Of a stretch of DNA of 7,642 bases, positions 1-6,625 are shown piece after piece; position 1 is the first letter of the stretch, and the number at the start of each line of letters is the position of its first letter. Under the pieces are notes generated by a model. It searched no databases and was not told the DNA's origin. It saw nothing but the letters and a program-made list of their open reading frames with translations. Origin of the DNA: an uncultured Eubacteriales bacterium (lineage in GTDB: Bacteria; Bacillota; Clostridia; Oscillospirales; Acutalibacteraceae); assembly GCA_934541115.1 (NCBI GenBank), contig CAKTDF010000045.1:1-7642 (forward strand). The letters run 5' to 3'. Made by a program: the position numbers and the translations under genes.

Positions 1-1
1 G

Positions 2-412
2 TACTCCTCCGGAATCGGCGACCAGATGAACAGTATGAGCGTTGACGAGGCTATTGAATGGCTTTATAAGCTCTTCTTCCGCGAAAGAGCGGTTGAGGAA
101 ATCACAGGCGAATATGTCTATGACAAAGAAATAATCTACCATGAAGAGGAAACGACCGATAAAAAGAACGTTCTGATACCCATTTTGATCGTTCTTGCCG
201 TTCTTGCCGTGATTGCGGTTATCAAGCGCAATCAGCTGCGCGACTATTTTGACGAGCGTAGCCGCAAGAGAGCCGAGAAAAAGGCTCAAAGGCAAAAAGA
301 ACTTGACGCGGCAGTTGAAAAGTTCATGGCAGAAAGAGATGCCAAAGCAGCCGAAAAAGCGGCAGCCGACTCAAAAAAAGAGCCGGAAAACGAAGCTAAC
401 AGGGAGGCGTAA
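2..412 (+). CDS. C-terminal part of a single-pass membrane protein of unknown function (5' end outside window)
   Basis: The open frame runs in from the left edge (codons from base 2 read YSSGIGDQMNS) with no stop, so the ATG at 26 is probably internal and the gene is partial. What can be seen is a polar segment of about 55 residues containing the stretch VDEAIEWLYKLFF, one hydrophobic membrane span (about bases 176-223, VLIPILIVLAVLAVIAVI), and then a Lys/Arg/Glu/Ala-rich tail that probably forms a helix or coiled coil. Basic residues right after the span point to an outside N-terminal part and a cytoplasmic tail. The stop at 410-412 lies 3 bases before the ATG of the ABC transporter gene, and the ribosome binding site of that gene (AGGGAGG, 401-407) lies inside this gene's last codons, so the two are translated from one message. 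A partner or accessory role for the transporter is an inference from this coupling. I do not recognise the family. Confidence 0.75.
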   Translation, partial: YSSGIGDQMNSMSVDEAIEWLYKLFFRERAVEEITGEYVYDKEIIYHEEETTDKKNVLIPILIVLAVLAVIAVIKRNQLRDYFDERSRKRAEKKAQRQKELDAAVEKFMAERDAKAAEKAAADSKKEPENEANREA

Positions 413-415
413 CAA

Positions 416-925
416 ATGCTTGTTCTTAAAGATATTGTAAAAGATTACGTGACCGGCGACACCACCGTCCGCGCAATGAAAAACATCAGCATCAACTTCA
501 GAGAAAGCGAGTTCGTTGCTATCCTCGGTCCCTCCGGCTGCGGAAAAACAACCATGCTCAACATTATCGGCGGTCTTGACCGTTACACCAGCGGCGACCT
601 TGTTATCAACGGAAAGTCAACAAAAACTTTTACCGACAATGACTGGGATACCTACCGCAACCATTCGATCGGCTTTGTTTTCCAAAGCTATAACCTTATC
701 ACTCACCAGACCGTTCTTTCAAACGTTGAGCTTGCCTTGACGCTCTCCGGCGTATCAAAAAAGGAAAGACGCGAAAAGGCGATTGAAGCGCTCAAAAAGG
801 TCGGTCTTGAAAAGCATATTTATAAAAGACCCACACAGATGTCAGATGCAGCGTGTTGCAATTGCAAGAGCGCTCATCAACAACCCCGATATAATCCTTG
901 CAGACGAACCTACCGGCGCTCTTGA
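416..925 (+). CDS. 5' readable fragment: N-terminal ABC ATPase lobe, truncated
   Basis: This is the 5' half of the broken transporter as it would be translated (169 residues). It starts at ATG 416 with a good ribosome binding site (AGGGAGG at 401-407, 8 bases of spacing). Walker A is GPSGCGKTT at residues 38-46, and the Q-loop glutamine is residue 90 in IGFVFQSYNL. Native sequence ends at Ser143. The following 26 residues (DAACCNCKSAH onward, rich in Cys and Arg) are out of frame and end at TAG-type nonsense near 925. A product like this lacks the signature, Walker B, D-loop and H-loop and could not hydrolyse ATP in the usual way. The Walker A/Q-loop pattern makes the family assignment certain; only the fate of the fragment is open. 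Confidence 0.7.
   Translation: MLVLKDIVKDYVTGDTTVRAMKNISINFRESEFVAILGPSGCGKTTMLNIIGGLDRYTSGDLVINGKSTKTFTDNDWDTYRNHSIGFVFQSYNLITHQTVLSNVELALTLSGVSKKERREKAIEALKKVGLEKHIYKRPTQMSDAACCNCKSAHQQPRYNPCRRTYRRS
839..848 (+). other. Frameshift junction with TCAG deletion scar
   Basis: The bases ATG TCA G ATG sit where the family reads Met-Ser-Gly-Gly-Gln-Met. Restoring an 8-base unit of the type GCGGTCAG after TCAG gives TCA GGC GGT CAG ATG, which repairs both the frame and the motif. The single TCAG left at 842-845 is what slippage between two TCAG copies would leave. The restored sequence is an inference from the protein family; the frame jump itself is seen directly. Confidence 0.7.
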
Positions 926-3155
926 CAGCGAAACGAGCGTTCAGATTATGGAGCTGCTCAAAGAGGTTGCAAAGGATAAGCTTGTCATCATGGTTACCCA
1001 TAACCCGGAGCTTGCAAAGCAATATGCAACAAGAATTATCAGCTGCCTTGACGGTAACGTTATTGACGACTCAAACCCGTTCACTCCTACCGAAAATGAC
1101 TATGAATTTGAAAAGGAAAAGGCAGAGGAGGAAAAGAAAAAAGGCAAAAAGCCCTCAATGTCAATGGCAACGGCTTTCACTCTTTCACTTCGTAACCTCG
1201 TCACAAAACGGACGAGAACCATTCTGACCGCTGTTGCCGGTTCAATAGGTATCATAGGCATTGCGTTGGTGCTTGCCCTTTCAAACGGTATCAACGGTTA
1301 CATAGACAAAATCGAAAGCGACGCGCTTTTGCTGTTTCCGATGTCGGTTGAAAAAGAGGCGGTCAATACCGACAGTCTTTTGCAAACGGCGCTCGGACTT
1401 AACCCGCTGCTCGGAGTTGACCACGATAAAGACGCGGTTTATGTCAACAATTCATTCAACACAATGATCAATACCTTTGTTGCTCAGTCGAACTCAAACA
1501 ATCTTCAGAGCTTCAAAAAGTACATTGACGAAAACCGCGATAAGTTCGATGAGCTTTGCAATGACGTTCAGTTTAACTATACAACAAAGTTGAATATTTA
1601 CAGAGTTCAGGACGGAGAAAACCCGATTCAGGTCAATCCCAGCACGCTGCTTGACAACATGAATATGCAGTCGATTTCAAGTCTGGAGGGCTTTGTCGAT
1701 ATTGACAGCTACACTAACCTTTGGAAGCAGCTTGTCGGCGACAATCAGACTATAGGCGATTATTATGACGTGATCTACGGCGCACTTCCTCAAAACTACA
1801 ATGAGGTTGTTGTAATTGTTGACGGCAACAATGAGGTCACAGAGCTCATGGCTTATGCTCTCGGACTCAAGGATCAAAGCCAGTTCACGACCAATCTCAT
1901 GAATGCTCTTGCAGGCGGTGAAAAGCTTGACGGCGGCGACACAAAGGACAATAAATACAGTTATGATGACATTATGAATTTAAAGTTCAAAATGCTCACC
2001 AACAGCGATCTTATGCATAAGGATGAGAAAACCGGTCTTTGGAGCGATATGAGAAACAATGCTATTTATGTAAGCAATCAGCTCCAGAATGCAATCGATG
2101 TTAAGGTTGTCGGCATCGTTCGTCCGAGAGAAGACAACGTTCTTTCCGTCGGTAACGGCTATATCGGTTATACCGGTGAGCTTATGGATTACGCTCTCAA
2201 GAGAACAAGGGAATCCGAGGTTGTTAAGGAACAGCTTGCTAACCCGAAAAAGGACGTTCTGACCGGTATGACGTTCTTTGACAAGACGGTCAATGACTTT
2301 GACCTTGCAGATATCGACCTTAACGAGATCGATTACAACAAGCTCAACATCACTCCGTTCCTCAGCATGGCAAAGGATGTCGATCTTTCACAGGTTGATA
2401 TTACCGATATGTCCTCAATGTTCAACTTCGGCGAAATGTCCGATCTTCAGAAGAAGCTCATGGAGGGTTACCTTGATGATGACCAGGTGCTTGCTCTCAA
2501 GCAGGCATATATAGACTCGGTCAACGACAAATGCTCGCTTGAAAAGACCTATGAAACCATAGGCTATTCAGATGAGGGCAGCCCGACCTCAATTGCGCTT
2601 TATCCCAAGGATTTTGACACCAAGGCTGAGGTCAACAAGATGGTTGAATATTACAACGAGGCAGTCACAAAGGACGGGCACGAAGAGCTGACGATCAACT
2701 GCACCGACTATATCGGTATTGCAATGAACGTTGCAACACAGGCAATCAACATTGTTACATATACGCTTGTTATCTTTGTTGCAATTTCGCTTGTTGTTTC
2801 TTCAATCATGATAGGCATTATCACATATGTTTCTGTTATTGAAAGAACAAAGGAGATCGGTATTCTCAGAAGTATCGGTGCTTCAAAGCGCGATGTTTCC
2901 AACGTATTCAATGCAGAAACGTTCATCATAGGTCTTTCGGCGGGTCTCATCGGTATCGGTGTAACGCTGCTGTGTGAGATACCGATAAATCTGTTGCTCA
3001 AGCATTTGACCGGTGCACCGATAACGGCTGTACTGCCGTTCACAGACGGACTTTCACTTGTTTGCATCAGCGTTTTCCTGACCTTCATTGCCGGTCTTAT
3101 CCCGTCCTCACTCGCAGCAAAGAAAGATCCGGTCGAAGCACTCAGAACAGAATAA
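846..3155 (+). CDS. 3' readable fragment: ABC Walker B half plus MacB/FtsX-type permease
   Basis: The second frame is open from 783, but native sequence begins at the ATG codon 846 (MQRVAIARAL); the residues before it are out of frame. Walker B is IILADE (891-908) followed by PTGALD, and the H-loop histidine is codon 999-1001 in VIMVTH. A Glu/Lys-rich linker (about 1105-1160) leads to the first membrane span at about 1218-1292. An outside domain of roughly 475 residues follows, rich in Asp and Asn, and about twice what I recall for Gram-negative MacB. Then come spans at about 2745-2835, 2922-3000 and 3051-3120. The motif VIERTKEIGILRSIGASKRDV between the second and third spans and the C-terminal KKDPVEALRTE are hallmarks of the FtsX/MacB permease domain. 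No ribosome binding site is well placed for independent translation, so expression would need reinitiation after the upstream stop at about 925, or a corrected frame. Confidence 0.75.
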   Translation: MQRVAIARALINNPDIILADEPTGALDSETSVQIMELLKEVAKDKLVIMVTHNPELAKQYATRIISCLDGNVIDDSNPFTPTENDYEFEKEKAEEEKKKGKKPSMSMATAFTLSLRNLVTKRTRTILTAVAGSIGIIGIALVLALSNGINGYIDKIESDALLLFPMSVEKEAVNTDSLLQTALGLNPLLGVDHDKDAVYVNNSFNTMINTFVAQSNSNNLQSFKKYIDENRDKFDELCNDVQFNYTTKLNIYRVQDGENPIQVNPSTLLDNMNMQSISSLEGFVDIDSYTNLWKQLVGDNQTIGDYYDVIYGALPQNYNEVVVIVDGNNEVTELMAYALGLKDQSQFTTNLMNALAGGEKLDGGDTKDNKYSYDDIMNLKFKMLTNSDLMHKDEKTGLWSDMRNNAIYVSNQLQNAIDVKVVGIVRPREDNVLSVGNGYIGYTGELMDYALKRTRESEVVKEQLANPKKDVLTGMTFFDKTVNDFDLADIDLNEIDYNKLNITPFLSMAKDVDLSQVDITDMSSMFNFGEMSDLQKKLMEGYLDDDQVLALKQAYIDSVNDKCSLEKTYETIGYSDEGSPTSIALYPKDFDTKAEVNKMVEYYNEAVTKDGHEELTINCTDYIGIAMNVATQAINIVTYTLVIFVAISLVVSSIMIGIITYVSVIERTKEIGILRSIGASKRDVSNVFNAETFIIGLSAGLIGIGVTLLCEIPINLLLKHLTGAPITAVLPFTDGLSLVCISVFLTFIAGLIPSSLAAKKDPVEALRTE

Positions 3156-3183
3156 CAGAAAAACTCTGCCGCCTTTTTGGCGC

Positions 3184-3219
3184 AAAAAAGCAACTGCCCG
3201 CGAGGCAGTTGTTTTTTTT
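3184..3219 (+). terminator. Intrinsic terminator of the ABC transporter operon
   Basis: An 8-bp perfect stem CAACTGCC/GGCAGTTG (3191-3198 with 3204-3211) has a 5-base CGCGA loop and is followed by eight T. The A-run before the stem (3184-3189) pairs with the T-run, so the hairpin can also stop transcripts from the other strand. It begins about 28 bases after the transporter stop codon. Confidence 0.9.
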
Positions 3220-3312
3220 CAGAGACTTTAGCATGTGTATGCGAAAAACCAAAGAATGCCGTGTTCCTAATCATGTGTGCCGAAGAAAGTTAAAAAAATT
3301 TGTTGTAAACTG

Positions 3313-3341
3313 TTGTGCACAAGTGAAAAATATGGTATTCT
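3313..3341 (+). promoter_or_regulatory. Predicted sigma-A promoter for the zinc ribbon/transglutaminase operon
   Basis: A -35 box TTGTGC (3313-3318) and a -10 box TATTCT (3336-3341) are separated by exactly 17 bases, placing the start of transcription near 3348. The -35 box is the first half of a 10-base perfect palindrome TTGTGCACAA (3313-3322), which could be a repressor site, although a palindrome of this size is expected by chance a few times in a window of this length. Confidence 0.5.
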
Positions 3342-3347
3342 TTTTAT

Positions 3348-3556
3348 TGTGAAAAAACAATTGTGCAAGGGTAGATTTGTTTGGGGGTAACACGGCTCAA
3401 AAAGCCGTATCAACCCAAAAGATACTTTTTGAGAAGACTATAAAAACATCGATTCTGAGACGAATTTGGAATTATTGTCACGCCTTGCAGGGCTACGGCA
3501 AGGAACAGACGTGATTTATATTACTTTTTGTAGCCGGAAAGGCAAGGGTAATCTTT
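3348..3556 (+). promoter_or_regulatory. Structured 5' leader, candidate cis-regulatory RNA (family unknown)
   Basis: About 200 non-coding bases lie between the promoter and the zinc ribbon gene, and they hold competing helices. In the 5' half, TTTGGG/CCCAAA (3380-3385/3414-3419) encloses ACGGCT/AGCCGT (3392-3397/3403-3408), and both are incompatible with a 9-bp helix CTCAAAAAG/CTTTTTGAG (3396-3404/3425-3433). A small hairpin GATTC/GAATT sits at 3451-3466. In the 3' half, GTCACG-CCTTGC (3477-3488) pairs with GCAAGG (3498-3503) and CGTGAT (3510-3515). Alternatively CCTTGC and GGCTAC (3483-3488, 3491-3496) pair with GTAGCC and GCAAGG (3530-3535, 3542-3547), which covers the ribosome binding site AAGGG at 3544-3548. 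GGCTAC/GTAGCC could also form as a pseudoknot on top of the local hairpin. I compared it from memory with common riboswitch cores (SAM, c-di-GMP, TPP, cobalamin, T-box, guanidine) and saw no match. Confidence 0.45.
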
Positions 3557-4897
3557 ATGTATTGTGAAAATTGCGGAAATAAAATGGAAGCCACTGAGCG
3601 CTTTTGCGGCGTTTGCGGCTGGGATTCTCAATCCGGCGGAGGCGAACAACAATCGGACGGCAATTTCGGTGGAATGCCGTATACACCTCCCACGCCGCCT
3701 GTTCCACCGGAACCGCAGAAGAAGAAAGTCAATGTACTTTTGATAGTCGTTATTATTTTTGCCGTTGCTGCCGTTGGCGTCGGAGGATACTTCATTTATG
3801 ACCGTTTCTTTGGGGGTGGAGCGGACGACGCGGTGATTGATACTGTTGACAATGACCGAACAACCGATGCTTCGGATACAACAACGAAAGCTTATGAAAG
3901 CGAGTCTGAAACCACCGCCTATAACAGATACAGCAAGGAAGAGACGACCGCGAACGCCCGGGACGGAGAGCGCTCGCTTACATATACCGTATCCGGCGGA
4001 TATGTTGCGGCTGTTTCGGACGAGGATGGTCTTGTCAGTTCTGATTGTCGCGAAAGACTTTTGAACATAGCAACAAGGCTTGCTCAGCAAGGCAAAATAG
4101 ACTGCGGAATCTGCGTTTCATCGGGTTACGACGCTCCGCCAAGCATGTCGGAACTCAGCAGCAGCGAATACATCATGATAGAAATAATGACGGACGGATA
4201 TGCCGAAATTTACAGAGCCGGCTACGGTGTTTTGGCGTTTGATAACGACACTTCAACGGCGGCGTGTGAGGAAGGCGCAAATTCCGCAAAATACGGCGGA
4301 ACCGTTGATGAACGCGTATACGATTCCGCTTCATCAATCGCGGCAATCCTTTCAAGTCCGCTTTCAGACGCAGCGTCTGAAATTCGCCCCTTCTACGACG
4401 GGGGAAGTGCATTTTATGACACCATGTATGTTTTTGACGTCGGCTCGGCAGGACTCTTTGTCAGGAGCTCACCGGAACAACTCGGCGGCAAAAAGGACGC
4501 CGTAAATAATATTGTGCGCTATTCAAGCAGCGGAAAGCCGGTTTATCTTGAAGATGATGAAGAACCTTTTGTTTTCTTTACCTGCGGAGACTGGGCATAT
4601 CTGGAAATATCAAAGCATGGCGAAACAATACGCGGCTGGTCGTCGCTCGAGTACCTTACATCGGTAAAACCGACTTCAAAAGACAGCGGCAATGCTCAAA
4701 TTATTTCGCTCAAAACAAATGAGGGCTCGGGAAATGTTCTCAACGTCAGAAGCGGACCCGGCTATGACTATGACGTTGTTGACACGGTTTATAATAAAAC
4801 AAAAGTTGTTGTCAGCGAGCGTAATAACGGTTGGGCAAAGGTCAGTTATGACGGAAAAACAGGTTGGTGCGACATGAGTGTTGCCGGTTTGAACTGA
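3557..4897 (+). CDS. Zinc ribbon, membrane-anchored protein with C-terminal bacterial SH3 domains
   Basis: This 446-residue protein begins with a zinc ribbon of two CxxC knuckles (Cys3, Cys6, Cys17, Cys20). Next come a Gly/Gln-rich and Pro-rich linker (to about residue 54), one membrane span (about 58-80), and a Ser/Thr/Asp-rich outside linker (about 88-135). The middle part (about 140-290) contains LLNIATRLAQQGKIDCGICV and YAEIYRAGYGVLAFD, which faintly resemble a TPM domain; this is a weak guess. From about 300 two SH3-like units follow: a degenerate one (LFVRSSPEQLG ... GDWAYLEI ... IRGWSSLEYL) and a clear one at the C-terminus (LNVRSGPGYDYDVVDTV ... NGWAKVSYDGKTGWC). Bacterial SH3 domains commonly bind cell wall peptides, so a protein with zinc ribbon inside and wall-sensing domains outside is likely. 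The start is chosen for AAGGG at 3544-3548 and because the zinc ribbon begins at residue 3. It is co-transcribed with the transglutaminase-like gene 36 bases downstream. Confidence 0.9.
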   Translation: MYCENCGNKMEATERFCGVCGWDSQSGGGEQQSDGNFGGMPYTPPTPPVPPEPQKKKVNVLLIVVIIFAVAAVGVGGYFIYDRFFGGGADDAVIDTVDNDRTTDASDTTTKAYESESETTAYNRYSKEETTANARDGERSLTYTVSGGYVAAVSDEDGLVSSDCRERLLNIATRLAQQGKIDCGICVSSGYDAPPSMSELSSSEYIMIEIMTDGYAEIYRAGYGVLAFDNDTSTAACEEGANSAKYGGTVDERVYDSASSIAAILSSPLSDAASEIRPFYDGGSAFYDTMYVFDVGSAGLFVRSSPEQLGGKKDAVNNIVRYSSSGKPVYLEDDEEPFVFFTCGDWAYLEISKHGETIRGWSSLEYLTSVKPTSKDSGNAQIISLKTNEGSGNVLNVRSGPGYDYDVVDTVYNKTKVVVSERNNGWAKVSYDGKTGWCDMSVAGLN

Positions 4898-4933
4898 GCA
4901 TAAAATTGTGAACGAAAGAGGAGGAGATGCCTG

Positions 4934-6238
4934 ATGAGAAAACGCAAGGGGATGGGCTGTTCAAGTCTGTTTTTGACTGTTATGCTGCTCATTATATTTA
5001 CTATATCGGCATTTTCGATTGTTTTTCCCAACGGAACGCTGCGTGATTCACTGAAGAGCAGCGATACTGTCAGTCAAACAACAGATGTTTCCGGAACATC
5101 AGATACAACAGATAACACGGGAACAACACAAGGCATCGATAACAATAACTCGGGCGAAGATTTTCAGAATCTATATAAGCAATTGAACAAAACAGAAAAG
5201 CGTATTTATCGTGCGGCGCTCTCGGCAATAAAAGATGAAAAGTTAGAGTTTACAATCAAAGACGTTGATTATGATACATATTTAAAGGCAAGTGAGAGAG
5301 CGATTAATGCGTTGCTTATGGATCATCCGGAGTTTTTTTGGCTGCACAACGGTTGTTCTTATGAAGGGGTAAACGCGACCGCAACGTCAAAAGGCAGATT
5401 TACGATGAAGCTTGGTCATTGGAACTATTGGAAATCCGGAAACGACCAGAAAAAGTATCTTGACAGGCTCCAAAAAGAGGTTGACAAGGTTGCTAAGCTG
5501 ACAGAGGGCGCAAGCAATGATTATGAAAAGGTCAAAATCGTTCATGATTACATTGTGAATAACAACGAATATGATAAAGAGAACTTAGAGGAATCGAAAA
5601 AGGATAAACACCGTGCCGAAGCCGATTACATTTACTCTGCATACGGTTGTCTTGTGAATAAAAAATCCGTTTGTGCGGGCTATGCAAAGGCGTTCAAGCT
5701 GATTCTCAATAATATCGGAATCAACGCTTCAGACGTTTGGGGATGGAGTATAAAAGAGGACGGAACGCAGGGTGAGGCACACGAGTGGAATTGGGTTGAG
5801 CTTGACGGAGAGTATTATTACTTTGATGTGACATGGGATGACATGGATTTTCACAGCAATAAGGATTATAAAGATGTCAGTCTGAGTCTTGACGGATGGT
5901 ACGCTTATTTTGGAATATCCGATGAAGAAATGACGAAAGATCACATGAATGACAACAGCCAGTTCAGTTTTCCGAAAAGCGGCTCTGACAAATATAACTA
6001 TTTCACGTATAGCGAGTTTTGTCTTGATGAATATGACGAGGTCAAAATTGAGGAAGTGTTAAGCAAGCAGAGCGAAAGCAATCCCGTTTGTATAAAATTC
6101 TCAAGCAAGTCTGATTATGAAAAGGCATTGTCAGAGATGAGTACAGGCAATTGGAATACATTGTTTGGGAGATCTTCACCGGTTCATCTCTACCGTCAAA
6201 AGGATAAAGGCAACGTCATTTTAATATGCTTTAAATAA
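4934..6238 (+). CDS. Membrane-anchored transglutaminase-like protein
   Basis: The 434-residue protein has a basic N-terminus (MRKRKG) and one hydrophobic segment at about residues 11-31, acting as an uncleaved anchor or signal. A Ser/Thr/Asp/Asn-rich linker (about 38-75) follows, then a helical region (about 76-210). The transglutaminase/protease core has the expected triad in order: Cys247 in SVCAGYA, His283 in EAHEWNWV and Asp298 in YYFDVTWDD. In this superfamily the triad supports either amide crosslinking or thiol-protease/amidase action; the sequence does not tell which. The active site would be outside the cell. The last 110 residues (about 325-434) look like a separate alpha/beta unit I cannot name. 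The start is set by a strong ribosome binding site (AGAGGAGG, 4917-4924, 9 bases before the ATG); an ATG at 4927 is in another frame. It lies 36 bases after the zinc ribbon/SH3 gene and is followed by a terminator, so the two form an operon with a probable joint role at the cell wall. Confidence 0.92.
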   Translation: MRKRKGMGCSSLFLTVMLLIIFTISAFSIVFPNGTLRDSLKSSDTVSQTTDVSGTSDTTDNTGTTQGIDNNNSGEDFQNLYKQLNKTEKRIYRAALSAIKDEKLEFTIKDVDYDTYLKASERAINALLMDHPEFFWLHNGCSYEGVNATATSKGRFTMKLGHWNYWKSGNDQKKYLDRLQKEVDKVAKLTEGASNDYEKVKIVHDYIVNNNEYDKENLEESKKDKHRAEADYIYSAYGCLVNKKSVCAGYAKAFKLILNNIGINASDVWGWSIKEDGTQGEAHEWNWVELDGEYYYFDVTWDDMDFHSNKDYKDVSLSLDGWYAYFGISDEEMTKDHMNDNSQFSFPKSGSDKYNYFTYSEFCLDEYDEVKIEEVLSKQSESNPVCIKFSSKSDYEKALSEMSTGNWNTLFGRSSPVHLYRQKDKGNVILICFK

Positions 6239-6244
6239 CATTCA

Positions 6245-6273
6245 GCCGCCCGGTTTTCCGGGCGGCACTTTTC
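6245..6273 (+). terminator. Intrinsic terminator after the transglutaminase-like gene
   Basis: A 9-bp GC-rich stem GCCGCCCGG/CCGGGCGGC (6245-6253 with 6258-6266) with a TTTT loop begins six bases after the stop codon. The U-tail is short (ACTTTTC), but the stem is very stable. Confidence 0.85.
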
Positions 6274-6306
6274 GGTCTGAGTGAAATGTCAAATTTGCCG
6301 TTTCCG

Positions 6307-6335
6307 TTGACAAAAGGCAAAAAATAGAGTATACT
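6307..6335 (+). promoter_or_regulatory. Near-consensus sigma-A promoter
   Basis: TTGACA (6307-6312) is a perfect -35 box and TATACT (6330-6335) a good -10 box, with 17 bases between. Transcription would start near 6342, about 160 bases before the tRNA. The long distance means it either makes a long tRNA precursor or a separate small RNA. A weaker TATAGT (6449-6454) with no clear -35 box lies closer to the tRNA. Confidence 0.7.
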
Positions 6336-6341
6336 CATCGA

Positions 6342-6440
6342 GATGTGTGTTTGTGTGGGAGACCTTTCAGATTCTGCATGATTTTTTTGCAACTGCTGAA
6401 AAGTCTTGAGCATTACAGCTTTGTTTTTTCGTTTTGTTGT
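6342..6440 (+). ncRNA. Candidate small RNA or processed tRNA leader with long hairpin
   Basis: Downstream of the strong promoter there is no open reading frame with a plausible ribosome binding site. The sequence folds into a hairpin: AGAC (6360-6363) and TTTCAG (6365-6370) pair with CTGAAA (6396-6401) and GTCT (6403-6406) with one mismatch, and an inner TGCA/TGCA (6375-6378, 6388-6391) closes around a T-run. A T-rich stretch follows at 6421-6435, but the hairpin just before it is weak, so termination there is uncertain. It may simply be the 5' end of the tRNA precursor. Confidence 0.25.
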
Positions 6441-6502
6441 AGGTGTTCTATAGTAAAATGATAACATTAAAGTGTTTTGCAGATACAGATAATTTAATAA
6501 AT

Positions 6503-6578
6503 CGGGGTGTAGCGCAGTTGGTAGCGCGCTTGCTTTGGGAGCAAGATGCCGGGTGTTCGAGTCACCTCACTCCGACCA
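6503..6578 (+). tRNA. tRNA-Pro (anticodon TGG)
   Basis: A full cloverleaf of 76 bases is seen. The acceptor stem is CGGGGTG/CACTCCG with one G-U pair. The D-arm is GCGC-AGTTGGTA-GCGC. The anticodon stem is CTTGC/GCAAG with loop TTTGGGA (anticodon TGG). The variable loop has 5 bases and the T-loop is TTCGAGT. The discriminator is A and the 3' CCA is encoded. It reads CCA and other proline codons. It stands alone, with its own terminator directly behind the CCA. Confidence 0.97.
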
Positions 6579-6625
6579 AAAATGACCGAAAGGGGAGTTT
6601 GTTCTCCGCTTTCGGTCATTTTTTT
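6579..6625 (+). terminator. Intrinsic terminator of the tRNA-Pro transcript
   Basis: A 14-bp stem AAAATGACCGAAAG/CTTTCGGTCATTTT (6579-6592 with 6609-6622) is topped by GGAG/CTCC (6594-6597/6604-6607) and runs into a seven-base T-tract (6619-6625). It begins directly after the CCA end, so the mature 3' end is only separated from the hairpin by processing. Confidence 0.92.

Larger units (their letters stand above)
416..3155 (+). pseudogene. MacB-type ABC transporter, fused ATPase-permease, frameshifted at the ABC signature motif
   Basis: One gene of about 915 codons is split into two frames. The order is the one seen in MacB: an N-terminal ATP-binding domain, then a permease with one membrane span, a large outside domain and three more spans. 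In this family ATP hydrolysis drives a mechanical movement of the outside domain (export of peptides, antibiotics or lipoproteins, or signalling) rather than classic alternating access. The 5' frame carries Walker A and the Q-loop. The other frame carries Walker B and the H-loop. They meet at 842-848, where TCA (Ser) is followed by G and then ATGCAGCGT (MQR). A normal gene would read MSGGQMQRVAIARAL, so the residues GGQ are missing and the frame moves by +1, which fits a net loss of 8 bases. Even a ribosome that slipped back into frame would make an ATPase without its signature motif. Apart from this one lesion the permease is intact, so the damage is recent or is an assembly error. Confidence 0.85.

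Noticed and set aside
842..848. Programmed translational frameshift in the transporter gene
   Set aside because: There is no slippery heptamer, and joining the frames would still lack the GGQ residues of the signature motif; a deletion explains it better.
2708..3274. 188-codon minus-strand frame
   Set aside because: It is the shadow of the permease membrane segments and runs through the terminator.
3451..3470. Hammerhead-like CTGAGACGAA
   Set aside because: The conserved CUGANGA core and the flanking stems of a hammerhead ribozyme are not present.
3366..3548. Known riboswitch (c-di-GMP, SAM, T-box, guanidine)
   Set aside because: None of the conserved core sequences I can recall for these families appears; a covariance search would be decisive.
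3521..4090. 189-codon minus-strand frame
   Set aside because: It lies opposite the zinc ribbon/SH3 gene, whose domains are clear, and its product has no recognisable motif.
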